Origin: Topomyia yanbarensis
Taxonomy: Eukaryota; Arthropoda; Insecta; Diptera; Culicidae
Direction of reading: 5' to 3'
Assembly: GCF_030247195.1 (NCBI RefSeq)
Contig: NC_080672.1
Span: 163,189,471-163,253,470, forward strand
Length of the DNA stretch: 64,000 nt
The first letter of the stretch is position 1; the number at the start of each line of letters is the position of its first letter. Position numbers and translations under genes: made by a program. The notes under the pieces are model-generated. The model was not told where the DNA came from. It saw only the letters and a program-made list of their open reading frames with translations, and did not search any database. Below are positions 12,301 to 23,928 of the stretch, one piece after another.

Positions 12301-13299
12301 TACTAAAACATGGCGGGGTAATACTTCTGTTTTTCTGAAACTTTGGAGTTTTAGCATTATAGTGAACATATCTTCAAAGCGAACATATCTTGAAATGTTC
12401 AAATTTTTGGATTTAAAATAAACTTCTGGTTTTTAGTTTCAATTTGAAATATTAAAGAAATTAGCGTCGCGAAGCATGCCGAAAAATATTCGACCCGTTT
12501 TAGGAACAATACACATTGTGGTAAGAGTAGCAAAATAAAATTCACATACCAAAATTTTGTATTTGAATATCTACCAACTGCTTCCAACGTTAGCTGCTAT
12601 TTCGATTCTACGAAGCATGTTCTGAAACAGGTTTCTGAAGAAAGTTTTTTTTAGAAATCCTTAAATGGCAATTTTGGGTGTGTTGTAAATAATAAGTGAT
12701 TAACGCAGTTTTTTTCAATCATCGAGGGTATCTTGTGGATCTAATGCCCATCAGTTTGTCGCAAAGGAGAACGAGGCTAGAGTCTACTAAAGAGAGAAAA
12801 TTGGCACGTCGTCAATATCAAAATTACATTCTTGACCCTGTTTTGGCCTGAGAAGATACTCAGTATCATACTTAAAAGACACAAAACACACGTTTCACGC
12901 CAGTTTGTATTGAAAGTGCAATTTCGATGGAATGTGCATATATATTCAACTATTACCTGTTCTGCGATACCCTGGGGCTATGTCACTCGAGATAATGTAT
13001 GTCTTACCTGCAAATAAAATAGAAAAATAATTTATATATTAGTATATGCAGGAATAACAAAAATTAAGTGTACTGTTAAGTAATCTCAAGAATTAAATGA
13101 AATCGTTCAATCTTGGTCTACCGAAGTTTCGGTATTCGTAGGTTTTCCAAATTTGAATATCTAAAAGACACTTTGCATTCATTACATATAAAATTGAAGC
13201 AAAATATGAAATCCTTAATGTCAACAACATGGTATCAAATACAAAAATACTGAGATTTCGACAACGATACAAAAAAGTCAAACAAGTGTTTTTTTTATT
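9338..13299. other. Long stretch without a confident gene
   Basis: Mostly AT-rich. A less AT-rich block at roughly 10390-11300 has overlapping open frames on the plus strand (10415-10639, 10813-11100, and a non-ATG frame 10941-11213), but none resembles a known family and they switch frame within 150 bp of each other, so I do not call a gene. A near-perfect hairpin (CGAGATGGCC TTC GGCCTCG) sits at about 10493-10512. The block could be an untranslated exon or regulatory DNA. Confidence 0.35.
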
Positions 13300-14130
13300 C
13301 TTTTTTGGGCAGATAGGGCTGAGGGTGGTGGCTAGCGGGTTTCATACATCATTGACCTGACGGACGAAGTTACCTAAAAAAAGGGAACACAGATCCAAGG
13401 CCATCATTGAAACGATAAGTTCTGCGTTTGAGATGTACTTCCCCCGGTTGCCAGACGAATACCTGTAATTATGGCGTGTGACTTTTTATGAATTAGTATA
13501 AGTCTAATTGTGAGTCCTGCTGTGGCGGTGTGTGTGTGGAAGGTGTGAGTTTTAGCATTCAAGTCCAGGGATGCAAGTTTTTCCATATCACTAGTGGATG
13601 GGCGCATTTTGGTCGAACTAGAGGCATGGATCTAAGCTGCTAGGGCCGAGTAGGGACTTCTGGACGTAACCGATTCATGATCGTGCGAATACGGGCGTTT
13701 GTAGGTTCACTCTTGTGACCGTGTTTGTAAATTCATAAGTGCTAAAACGTTCACTTAGACGCCGGGGCGTTTTCATGTTTGCGAGATCGCGGGCGTAGGT
13801 GTGCGTGGATGATCGCGAAGAGTTCGAGCATTTGTATGTTAACGTGTTTGTCACTTGCCCTAGAGTGTATGTAACTTTGCATGCCTAGGTTCGATTGTAT
13901 AATCATGTGGCCATTCGCATATTCGCGTGTATTCTTGAATAATCGCGCACGGACCGATTGAGCGCTGATGCCTAATTTTTAGTGTATGCTACAAATACTA
14001 GAAGAGAATCAGTTTTCCCACATCACCAGAGCTACCGGTCATGTATTGCTTAGTGAATATGAATAATTTTTTGATTGGTCCAACTGAAGACATGAGTCTA
14101 GGCTGCTAGGACCGAGGGTAGAGACAGTTT
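13300..14130. repeat. Relative of the ~430-bp TCGCG-rich repeat
   Basis: From about 13600 to 14110 the sequence carries the same ordered words as the tandem array at 33290-34700: GATCGCGGGCGTAGGTGTGCG, TTCGAGCATTTGTATGTTAACG, GCGCACGGACCGATT, TAGAAGAGA.TCAGTTTTCCC, AGCTACCGGTCATG. It holds roughly one unit, degenerate. The 300 bp before it is also less AT-rich but unassigned. No coding function is evident. Confidence 0.55.
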
Positions 14131-14593
14131 GTTAGTATGAATCTAATTTAATTTTGGATATAATAACAGGAATCATTACATGCCGATTAAAAAAATGCAA
14201 AGAGGTGGATTGAAAGTGTATAAATTGACAGATACTACTTTGGTATATATGAGTAATGGCAAAGCAAACTAATAGAAGTACAACAAAAACAGTCTAATGA
14301 AGTAGAAGAGAAAAACACATGTAACATGCAATCAAACTACTCTAATACGTCTAAATGCAGTAAATGATGATTATTTACCATTAACAAAAAATGCATAAGA
14401 ATTTCATCATGCTATGCTGACTAGGAATGGATGATTGGCGTGCGTCGGTAAATTAATTGTACCTTAATTTATCCAATCCGACCTTCCGGAATGAATAAAA
14501 TCGAATGCACAAATTGAACAACGGAAGTATTAATCACTATTCTATGATATACGACTGTTCTGCATCAATTCCCTAACCCAGTTGTCACAAATA
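14131..14593. other. AT-rich stretch, no gene seen
   Basis: Nothing recognisable in this interval; low-complexity AT-rich DNA. Confidence 0.4.
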
Positions 14594-15830
14594 GGGGCGA
14601 CCGAGGTAGGTTGAAAAATGTTTTTGTTTTTATTAGATAAATCGGCAAAGAACTATCATTCGATGATTACTTATTTTCAAATTTTTTACTTCTGTTAATG
14701 CTTTAACAAATTACGTCAGAATAAATGGTACAAAACAATAACAAGGCATCAATATATTGATTTTTGTAACAGTGTTCTCTTTATATCAACTCCCCTCTTA
14801 CCGAGGTAAGTTGAAACAGCAACCAATGTGAGTTGCGACAAGTAACCAATTATTTTAAATGTTATCAAAACGTTTTATAAAGCATCAAATGCTACAATTG
14901 TGTCATTTTTATTCTTTCACACTAAGAAAATTCATTAAAATGACATGCTTTCTTATCATTATTTTTCGCAGTGTAGATCTACATATAAAATGAGACATGT
15001 TTTGAAAATTAATGTTAATTTTAGGTTACAAATGCAACTGATCCCAACAGTAATAATAGTAACCGCTAATTAACTATAACTGTAAAAACAAGAAATTTGA
15101 TACCCATTGTTCATATATTCAGCTATGTATTATTTTTGAATCACTTCCCCTATGACTACAAGTTATAGGGGTTTATGAAAACAGGTAATTTGGTAGCCAT
15201 ATCGGTAGTATTTATTTCATTTTGAATTATGGTCGCTTCGCCCTAAACTTCAGAAGCTGATAGGAGTAAACAATTAAAAGAAATATTCCGTGGGTATACA
15301 TGAACTAGAACTAATAAATTAAGATTGTTGATCACTGTTGTCAATTCAGGAAATAAAAATTTTCATTATTATTATTAGTTCAGGAACGTTAATGTGATTA
15401 CAACATTGCCATAAGACTAGAAGTTCATCATAGAGAAGAGTTGAAACAAGGTGTTTCAATTCTCCTACGTCGAGAAGTAAGGCATGATTCACAATTTACA
15501 ATTTATACATTGCAAAGATGGAAAAATGCATCCAATTCATAAATGTTAACTGTAAGACTACATAATAATGATATTTTCATGATCAATCACTTGATATCCT
15601 ATTTATACCAATTTGAAAAATATAACGAAAACTCACTTTTGCTCATTCTTTGTAGTGTGTTTACAGTAAATACTCAACCACTTATTTAACGTAGCTGGCG
15701 CGTATTGGAGGGTTTGTGTGCCCGATATAAATAAAACAAATGCATTATTGTTTTATTCCTAACGATACGGTTTCGCTAGTAATGGGCACTGTTTCAACTC
15801 TCCTTTATTTCAAATCTCCTCGGTTTCCCC
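14594..15830. mobile_element. TA-flanked non-autonomous DNA element, 1.24 kb
   Basis: The left end GGGGCGACCGAGGTAGG followed by TTGAAA is matched inverted by the right end (TTTCAAATCTCCTCGG then TTTCCCC). Both ends are flanked by TA. Inside, the motif ACCGAGGTAAGTTGAAAC recurs at about 14804 and a GTTGAAAC word recurs several times, like transposase-binding subterminal repeats. No transposase frame is visible. A 2-bp TA target suggests a Tc1/mariner-type mobiliser. The element at 38897 has similar GGGG-starting ends and the same target. Confidence 0.6.
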
Positions 15831-16207
15831 TACTCAGACGAACACATACACATATAGACGTACGACTAGAATATAATAATTATTCACAAGTACTGAAGAC
15901 TTCAATTATTACAAAACGACTACTAATAAGCAAGGGTTTTTTTTTTCTTTTTTTTTTTTTGACACACAATGGCCCCTACTGTGAGCCTCGTCCACCAAAC
16001 ACTGCTATTAAACTGTGGAACAATGTCTGCAAACACGGCCCACAGCACAAGTTAATCCACGTCCACTTGCCAGCGCGCACAGGCTACTGTTTAAGCGTTA
16101 GTATGGGATGCAGAATATGAAAAAACACAAAACCTAGAAAAGGCCCATGAACCCTCTCGGTCTCTTCGATACACTACTATCGAGTCGTAATGCAATAACC
16201 ATGTTAA
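15831..16207. other. T-run and repeat fragment
   Basis: A poly(T) stretch interrupted by one C lies at 15937-15960. At about 16137-16200 the words CCCTCTCGGT, TCGATAC.CTACTAT and GTAATGCAA match a segment at about 34968-35020 (CCCTCCCGGT, TCGATACGCCATTAT), suggesting that both are parts of one dispersed repeat that also includes the TCGCG-rich units. No gene. Confidence 0.4.
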
Positions 16208-16323
16208 CCTTTCGGCATTCGTGCTAGTGCACTGAGTGCACGCTGCTCTGAAAATCTAGCGAAATCGTCTTAGGGCACCAGCAGCTGCTCGTTCAATGTG
16301 CCATAAGCGCGACTTTCGGAGGG
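16208..16323. mobile_element. 116-bp TTAA-flanked MITE, copy 3
   Basis: TTAA at 16204 and 16324 bound 116 bp. The ends are CCTTTCGGCATTCGTGC and, inverted, CCCTCCGAAAGTCGCGC. The interior reads TAGTGCACTGAGTGCACG, CTGCTCTGAAAATC and GGGCACCAGCAGC, matching copy 2 (8434) in inverse orientation. Confidence 0.8.
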
Positions 16324-17221
16324 TTAAAACATTTGTCTGTCAGAGGTCCTTTAGCACTGATGCACGCAATATGCTTGATGATGTTTGCAATACCGTCAAA
16401 CCTAGGGGAGGGGAAGATTCTGGAAGCAAAATATATATCATAATTTCAGAAACAAGAAGCTGGAGATATTTCCTCCAGTTTGTTAGGATAATTTTGAAAA
16501 TAAACTGATTTAAATTAGAAACTTAAATTGAGTTTTATTCAACCATACTGCCTATGATCACATTTTTAAAACGATATACATTTGATTATTGATAGTTTAT
16601 GATGGGGAAACGCGAATAACTTTTAAAAAGGGCATAATTTGACGAACTAATTGTTTTTGTGGGAGCATAATTCCAAACATCCCGACATTTTGAGAGATTT
16701 TAGTTAAATGCATTTTGATTTGAAACAACACTTAGAATCATATTCTGTAATAAAACAGTTTTTTTGCGATTTGAATGTCAAAAATGACACTTTTTTCAGT
16801 GTATATTTAATCGTGCAGAAGTATTCATTCCCTGTAACTCGTTCTCAGATAGTTCTGTTGTATAAAATACGGTAATCGAACTTTTTTTCGAAAATGCTAC
16901 ACGTGGAAACTCTTATGCGTTTTTAAAAATTGCACTTGAGTCTTATTGATAGTGGAAAACATTTAGTATTCCATGCCGGTGAAACGTGTAAAGTTTCATC
17001 GGAATCTAAGGTGTTCGGTCATGATTTTAAAGAATTTCGGACGGTTCTTCGTGGAATTCCTCAGTTTCTTTTTTACCTTCTAAAGACGCACTCCTTTATT
17101 CTTTTTTACTCTGGGTATAAAGCCAACAATCCAAAAGCATTTAAAATGCATTAGGTAATAATTTAAAGCATGACACAACTGCACCTAATCATTACTGAAC
17201 AAAACATTTTGCAATACATGC
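16324..17221. other. AT-rich stretch, no gene seen
   Basis: No gene or bounded element recognised. Confidence 0.4.
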
Positions 17222-17614
17222 ACTGCCGGTACCTGCATAAAAGTCCCATATGCATTTTCATCACTTTTGAGATAACCTCAGTGTTAACCTCAGTCGCATT
17301 TTTATTGTACTATCGATTAACGAACTGAAAATTGATTTATTAAAAAAAATGTCCAAAAAACACCAACCAATGTCCCATGTGCATTTTGGATGAAAGCGGC
17401 AGACAATATTTCTCTTTTATATTTGCATTGTGAATTTTTTTTTCGACTTTCCTGATCAAATGCACATCAATGAAACTGATTGGAGGGGTGGCAGTGCATA
17501 GTGTAGTTGTAAATCGTACGCAGCTCACCTGGGAACAACGTAAAACAAAAATCTTATGAGCGCATTTTCTCAACATGATTTTGCATATGGGACTGTTATG
17601 CGAGTATCGGCAGT
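17222..17614. mobile_element. ACTGCC-ended MITE, long member
   Basis: The left end ACTGCCGGTACCTGCATAA, then AAGTCCCATATGC, is matched inverted on the right (GCATATGGGACTGTTATG then CGAGTATCGGCAGT). About 393 bp, non-coding; an internal TGTCCCATGTGCATTTT repeats the subterminal word. The shorter element at 41910, beside the fax exon, has the same end pattern. Target duplication unclear. Confidence 0.6.
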
Positions 17615-19150
17615 ACAGTCGCCCGCAATTGTAGCGGAATGTTTGTTGGATCGTTAAACTACAACCAAAACCCCTACCTTCCTCGCCTCTTGCTTATCAT
17701 GCCTTTGCCAGTGCAAATTATCTAATGACGACGGTAATATTCAGAAAATATGGCTTACCTTAGTGTTCCGCGGCAGCACACAAACTTTCCCGTTATATAC
17801 ACCATCAGTGAAATCATAGCTACTCGATTATGATGCTAATGAATTGTACCATTACTAGGGTAGCGAGTTTCAGTGTCTTCGTCAGACTGTTAATGAATCC
17901 ACTAGGTCTCAAAAAAAATTCTTCATTGAAGCTCATTTACGGGAACTAATTGGATATGCCACCATAACTAATGCTTTTACTCTAACCTGTACAAAACCGT
18001 TCGAACAACTTTTAGATTCGACAAAGTTTTTCCGGGTTGGGTCGCCATTATTATCTGATACTAGCGCTTTCAAACGAGGTGGCATTTTCGCAGAGTGTAC
18101 GAAGCGAACCAATCAGAAAGAGGAACTCTTCACAGCATAATGCCAACAACGAGATTTTAGTGTCAAAACAAGCTATCAGTTCGTTCATAAGTACACACTT
18201 AGAAAAAATGAAAATTACATTTGACGTAAACAACGTTGCGTCGTATTTTTCTTAGGTTTTATAGGCACATGCCTATTCGTAAACAATTAACACGGACTGA
18301 ATGGTTATTAGAAACAGATAATTGAACACACGCCAACCTATCAATAATTATCCTACGGATAGAGGAATAGATTTTAAATTCTCTCTTTTTCTTGGCATTA
18401 ATAAAATTTACTGGATACTAAATGATTGATGAATTGTCGTCACCCTCTGTATAATAAAAAATCTACCGAATTTAAAGCGTGAGCCTTAAGCCATTTTGTT
18501 AAAATGTGCAGATATAATTTTTTACCGGACTTTGATTTCAAACAATATACCGGTATAAAGTTTATAGATTAGATTAATTAGTTTTTCATCTAATTATCGA
18601 ACATTTGCGTTTTCTTTAAACAAACTAATGAACAAAAAATAACTTTAGCTGTACCCAATACATCCTATCAAATCTTCAAAAGTAGAATCTTGGTACTACA
18701 TTCCGTTGCGGAACGCCCGCTTCTAATTCATACTTACCAGTCAATTCTTAGTGAACAGGACAATTATAGGGCAGTAGTATCGGTTTTCGGTCATGACACT
18801 ACGAATTCCACTTGGTCAGAGTTTGAACAGCTGACTTAGGAGGACTAGCACTTCACTTTCTATTCAACCACCATTCAATTAGCATCAAGCATTTCATTTT
18901 GTACTCATATGCGTATAGGGTTTGAGTTACTGCTCCGAAAATAAAAACACACGGTTTCACATAAGAATCCACTGCATTGTTGGCCCTCATAACGAAAATT
19001 ACGAAATATGTAGTTAATCTATATTTTCTTGTTAATTTTCGATAATTTTGTTTATTTCCCGGTTCCAGTGAGAGGAGTGATTATCAGTTATATTGGATTA
19101 CTAAAATGATGCGCATACATTTTGTAGAGATGGAAAATTGCACATCAGAC
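17615..19150. other. AT-rich stretch, no gene seen
   Basis: Overlapping short frames occur on both strands near 18040-18250, which argues against either being a gene. Nothing else is recognisable. Confidence 0.4.
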
Positions 19151-19315
19151 ATCCCGATCGGAAACACATAACAGAAATATTTCAAAACTATATCTCGAAT
19201 TACTACTTGTTATAAATTTCTGTTATTTTAACTACTAACGAAACCTAATTTATAACACAATATGTTACAAAAATTGTGTTATGTTACAATCTTGTTATTT
19301 CATTCTGATCGGGAT
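19151..19315. repeat. Small imperfect inverted-repeat element
   Basis: ATCCCGATCGGAAACACATAA at the left is matched loosely and inverted at the right (TTATTTCATTCTGATCGGGAT). The inside is rich in GTTATAA/TTATAAC words. About 165 bp. It may be a degenerate MITE; no clear target duplication. Confidence 0.4.
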
Positions 19316-21540
19316 CAGGTTATTCCGCATCACATAAGCGTGAATTGCTCTGCCTGTTGAGTATTAAACGCCTACGCTAAAGCCTGCATCTCACACGATG
19401 AGCTCACATTTTGCACATTAATTTGGACATGGCATATTTCATAGCCCATTTTGTTATGTGCTGCTATTTTTATGCTTGTCAAAGGGGACAGCGAACTCCA
19501 AAGCCCGACGATAGCCGCAAGTCAGTTCGGTATTTCCCTGTGTATTTCTGCTGTAGTTCATCGTCGGGGCTATCACAATAGGTCGCATGGTATGATTGTA
19601 ACTCGCCTATGATGGAATGGAGTTGGCACTGATAACACTAACCAATCAAGTAAACCCTTGATGACACCGACCACGCCACAACAACCTCTTTTAATAGACA
19701 CCATAAATTCTAGCAAACGTTCAGATCAGGGCATTTCGTACATAAAAGACATGCAGCCCATATTACTGGCGCTCGTTTGTCGGTCTCGACACAATCATTC
19801 GAGCAGGACAGACAAAGCTTAATGGGGAATAATGTTCATTCCAGTTAAGGTCGCGAAGGGAGTAGAAGTCTAATATAGAGATAATTATTCAAATTAGGAA
19901 AGAAATGTGCCCGGTCGAAAAGTACGGTACTGATTTAAAGATATCATATGGGCTCTGGAACTGAAAATATGAAACCGCTACTACTACTAGCGGCAGCGTC
20001 GAACAATGTGAATCAATCAATCGAGCAAATACAGTTGATTGAAGTTACAGTGGAATGCAATGCGGGCCTATAGTGCACTGGCAGCATTTTGAAGGGTGAA
20101 TCAAAATGTGCTATCAGTTTGATCGAAGGTTCTGTTACTGTTTCCTGGGAATTGTAGTTGCCCATATTCAAAGATAATTTAATAAAAGATCGATGAAAGG
20201 GTCTAGGCATTTTGTCCCAATCGCAGAACGTGGAGTAGACACATGGTTGCCGGGTTAATGTGATTTGAATCAATTATTTAATCGAATATACTATTTAGCT
20301 GCTGGTTAGCTATTGGTGTGACTCTTTCGGAACTGATGATGCGTCAGGATAAGATGATGTAGGGTTTAAAAAAGTGAACCAATTTTGGTTTACAGCCTAT
20401 TTCCGTACTGACACATTTGGTTTACAGTCTATTTCCGTACTGAAATCTGAATTATAGTTTTGTTCAACCAAACAAGTTGAATTCTGGCGAAAAACAATGG
20501 ATAATTACAGGAACATAACTGCGTATGCGTGATATCGTTCACTACGTCGACGAAGTGTTATTTTATTCATGATTTTGTTAGCTCCCCCAACTTTACTGTA
20601 TTGCTTCAAGCTTTAAAACAGGTGAACTATTTAGGTACGCTCAAATACCTCACGCAAAAATGTTTCAAACGGACCAAAGCTCTGGAAGCTTTTCTTTCTT
20701 GTACAAGGTGGGATATATTCATAATTGTTGGGTGTTTATGCTGAAGATTACTGTTCAGCTTTTGATTTTTCTTTAATGCTAGGTACCTGCTACAGAGATT
20801 ATTCTAAATTTTCTAATCAATGACAACTCGAACACCCAGAAGTCGGGCGCAAAGTTGACTAGAAAAACTAATCTTATCTGCGAAATTGGCTAATTCACTA
20901 TTTATTTCAACAGCATTCAGCCATCTTTTGTTATTTCAATTAAATATTTTTATTGAGTTGGAAGATTTCGAATGATAACATCCATATTCGACGTTTCGGA
21001 TTGTTAGTAGAAAACGATACATATACGAGCGATAGCGACTACATAACTCCTACGAGAACAGCAATTATCGAGGTGGCGAAAGGATCGATGATATTGTAAT
21101 ACATGAATTTATATCCATATACGGAGCTTGAAATTGGATTCAAACATGCGGTGGGACGGATTTTTAGAATTGGCATTAATCATATTAAAGTAGTATTGGG
21201 ACTGATCTCAGATAAACTATCCATTTTTACGATAATATGTTGACGCTTATATCCGTCCATCTTATGCAGAAGTCTGCTAGCACCCAGTCGACGCCGGTCT
21301 AAGGACAACATGTTATAAATAGATTTAGATTTGTTCTCTCGACACGTCTGAATTTATTATCAAAATACCTCACACTACAGAAGGTTGGGATTTTTTATCC
21401 ATCTGGAATAAAATCAAACTTTTCAACAATACAAATTTAGAAACAACCACGAGAGCAATTTATTTTTGACATCGACTCAATAACTGTAGGCTCGGTTTCG
21501 AAATCTCTTTCCAAAATATAGTCTGTAAAGTATGTGTAAT
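19316..21540. other. AT-rich stretch, no gene seen
   Basis: No gene recognised. It contains one short tandem duplication, annotated at 20384. Confidence 0.4.
20384..20442. repeat. Two-copy 32-bp tandem duplication
   Basis: The words TTTGGTTTACAG.CTATTT and CCGTACTG occur twice in direct orientation 32 bp apart with one difference. A local tandem duplication without evident function. Confidence 0.7.
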
Positions 21541-21658
21541 AACTTTTACCAGCAGTTGCACAAGGGTACTGAGCGCCGCTTCAGAAACTCTAGCGTAATC
21601 GTCTTTGAGCACCAGTGGGCGCTCGTTTTGGTAGCAATTAACGTGACATCCGGAGGGA
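21541..21658. repeat. Degenerate relative of the 115-bp MITE
   Basis: GTACTGAGCGCCGCTTCAGAA, CTCTAGCGTAATCGTC, TTGAGCACCAGTGGGCGCTCG and CATCCGGAGGG follow the interior order of the element at 16208. The TTAA flanks and terminal repeats have decayed. Confidence 0.5.
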
Positions 21659-22392
21659 GACATTTTAGAGTCCTTGGGTTATTATCAAAGATCACATTAT
21701 TTTCTAACCCAAAGTTAAAAAATCTTGAAGCTTAACATTAGAACTTCACTGCGACTATTAATGTAGCATCTTCTGCAAGTGATGCTCTATACCTGTCTAC
21801 CGAACGATACATATTGGAACTGCGTTTGGACTTAGTGGCACCAATTTGATACTATAGGTTTATCGTCAAAGTGGCCTCAAGATGACGAGATGAATTCGAA
21901 ACACTGAAATCCAAGTTTATAAGTTAGTTGTTGTGTCCTCATGCACAAATTAGTTTTTATTTTTTCCACTTTCGGGAGTAAAAATACTGCACAAATGTTG
22001 AAGAAACAACTAAAACGTATTCCACCAATCCACTGCAATGCAACCGAACCCTACATATTTGATAAAGGTATATGGCATCATGCTTCAATATTACTATCTC
22101 GGTAAAATGGCTAAAAGATACACAATATTTATATTTTAATCGATTAAGATACCATTCATTCTATACTTCGATACCACTAGATTGCCGTGTTTGCTGATCA
22201 TAGACAAACAATAACGTTAGGCGATAAGTTGCGCTGTTACAACCTCGATCCATGATTTGAGATGAGTCAGCTTTAGTGTCGGAGTTCTGCTAAGGCATAT
22301 ATTTATATACATATAAAAATATAGCATTTCGTTGTCGCTTCTCTATGCAATCCACAAAAGACGATACGAGATTGCGTAGGTTTACCACCTCC
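21659..22392. other. AT-rich flank of the retrotransposon
   Basis: No gene seen. The last bases run into the target-site duplication of the retrotransposon insertion. Confidence 0.4.
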
Positions 22393-22404
22393 AGCCCTTA
22401 ATCG
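22393..22404 (+). repeat. Left target-site duplication (12 bp)
   Basis: AGCCCTTAATCG here is repeated exactly at 27813-27824 just after the poly(A) tail. The first A could belong to the tail in the right-hand copy, so the duplication is 11 or 12 bp. Confidence 0.9.
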
Positions 22405-22455
22405 GAGCTCTGGCGTGGCGGACATATATTTCTCGCGCTACTCGTGGGAATTTTC

Positions 22456-23928
22456 ATGGAGCAAAATAAAAATAAAAATAAACAGACGGAGGTGCCAAAC
22501 CCCTTCGCAAGAGGTGGTTTGGCGAGGTCTCCCCCCGGTGGGGAGAGTAGTGGAACGATGAGTGCTGTACTCGAAAGCACCAGTGACCCCCCAGCAGCGG
22601 TAGGCAATACCCCTACCAATGCATCGGAGGGGCCAATAGCTGCGATGCGCAAAGTAGCGAAGCAACTCGATGCTATAATCGACTTCGCTAGCGCAAAGCA
22701 GAACATAGCCAAGGAGTTGAAGTTGAGCCTTCTGGAGCTCCGGAAAGCTGTTCGTGTCGCAAGACAGGAACAGCAGGCATATGTTGAGAGGGTGGAATGT
22801 CGGGAGAGGCCCGACAGAGAAACCCAGACAGTGGCCTCCAATAGGGAGGAAAGAGAGAAGGTTAATAGAGGTTCACAGACAGTGGCCTTTACCTTCTATG
22901 GAGCAGCCACGTCGATCGGAGCGGCGACCGAGTTCCCCTCGAAGGGAAAGGGAAAGGGCAATCGCAAGACGGCATCGAATGCGAAGCGCCCTAGGAAGTC
23001 GCCAGGAGAGGGTGCCAAAACCGACACCACTCGGCGTGCAACCGTCAAGGTCAAACGCCGCCTGGGTGAGGTAAGCGAGGGCGAGAGTGACCTCGCTGTT
23101 GAGAGCGATGGTACCAGCAACCCGGCACGACCGGGGCAGGGGGGCTCAAACCCCTGGACGCTGGTTACCAAGAAAAAGCCGGCACCGAAACCGGAGGTAC
23201 CGCGGCCTGCGAGGAAGGCCAAGGACAGAGGCGAAGCCTTGTGGTTAAAAACCGACAAGGACAAATACGCCGATGTCCTTAAATCGATGAAAGCGGCCGA
23301 AAGCCTCTCGGCCCTTGGGCAGGATGTGCGTAGCGTAAGACGCACCAACACGGGAGAGATGCTCCTGGTGTTGAAGCGAGGCGCACAATCAAGTGCAATA
23401 TACAAGGCCTTGGCCCAAGAGGTCCTTGGTGAGGGCGCCCAAATCAGGTCGCTAGGTGCGGAAACAACTCTCCAGTGCAAACACTTGGACGAGTTCGCGA
23501 CCGCAGAAGACGTCGCCGCAGCCGTCAAGGAGCAATGCGGCGTCACAATCGAGCGGGCCTCTGTGCGATTGAGGGACGGACCCTCTGGCACCCAAGTAGC
23601 CTACCTCAGGCTACTGAATGCGGATGCCAAAAAGGTAACCGAGAAAGGGAAGCTGAAGATCGGCTGGTCGGTATGCCCTATTAGTATACCCCAGCCGCCT
23701 TCAGTGGACAGGTGCTATCGGTGCCTAGAATCCGGCCATAAAGCTTACGAATGCAAAGGCCTAGACAGGAGTAAGCTATGTCGTCGATGCGGCGAGGAGG
23801 GGCATAAAGAGCGGGGGTGCACTAAGGCATATAAGTGCCTTATCTGCACCTCTAAGAAGCAAGCCCATAAACATGCTATGGGCGGACCTTCGTGTCCCTT
23901 CGGCGAGTTAAATAAGAAGAAGCCGTGA
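22456..23928 (+). CDS. ORF1, Gag-like RNA-binding protein of the R1-clade element
   Basis: Encodes a 490-residue protein if it starts at the first ATG (22456, context TTTCATGG); the frame is open a few codons upstream but only with GTG. Such proteins bind the element RNA and form the ribonucleoprotein particle. The N-terminal half is low-complexity and charged (K/E/R/S/P-rich, about residues 1-240). A more structured middle (about 250-410) corresponds to the RNA-recognition-like region of R1-clade ORF1 proteins. The C-terminus carries three Cys/His knuckles: CYRCLESGHKAYEC at residues 420-433, CRRCGEEGHKERGC at 442-455, and a CxxC...H...C cluster starting near residue 461. The reading frame is uninterrupted. 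Its TGA stop (23926-23928) overlaps the ORF2 entry codon as GTGA. Expression would come from an internal promoter in the short leader, as is usual for such elements; I cannot see the promoter itself. Confidence 0.9.
   Translation: MEQNKNKNKQTEVPNPFARGGLARSPPGGESSGTMSAVLESTSDPPAAVGNTPTNASEGPIAAMRKVAKQLDAIIDFASAKQNIAKELKLSLLELRKAVRVARQEQQAYVERVECRERPDRETQTVASNREEREKVNRGSQTVAFTFYGAATSIGAATEFPSKGKGKGNRKTASNAKRPRKSPGEGAKTDTTRRATVKVKRRLGEVSEGESDLAVESDGTSNPARPGQGGSNPWTLVTKKKPAPKPEVPRPARKAKDRGEALWLKTDKDKYADVLKSMKAAESLSALGQDVRSVRRTNTGEMLLVLKRGAQSSAIYKALAQEVLGEGAQIRSLGAETTLQCKHLDEFATAEDVAAAVKEQCGVTIERASVRLRDGPSGTQVAYLRLLNADAKKVTEKGKLKIGWSVCPISIPQPPSVDRCYRCLESGHKAYECKGLDRSKLCRRCGEEGHKERGCTKAYKCLICTSKKQAHKHAMGGPSCPFGELNKKKP

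Noticed and set aside
15740..16120. 126-codon plus-strand frame
   Set aside because: Starts inside a TA-flanked transposon end, runs through a poly(T) tract (Phe run) and has no domain; treated as chance.
22896..23591. 231-codon minus-strand frame
   Set aside because: Antisense shadow of retrotransposon ORF1, which has clear zinc knuckles on the plus strand.
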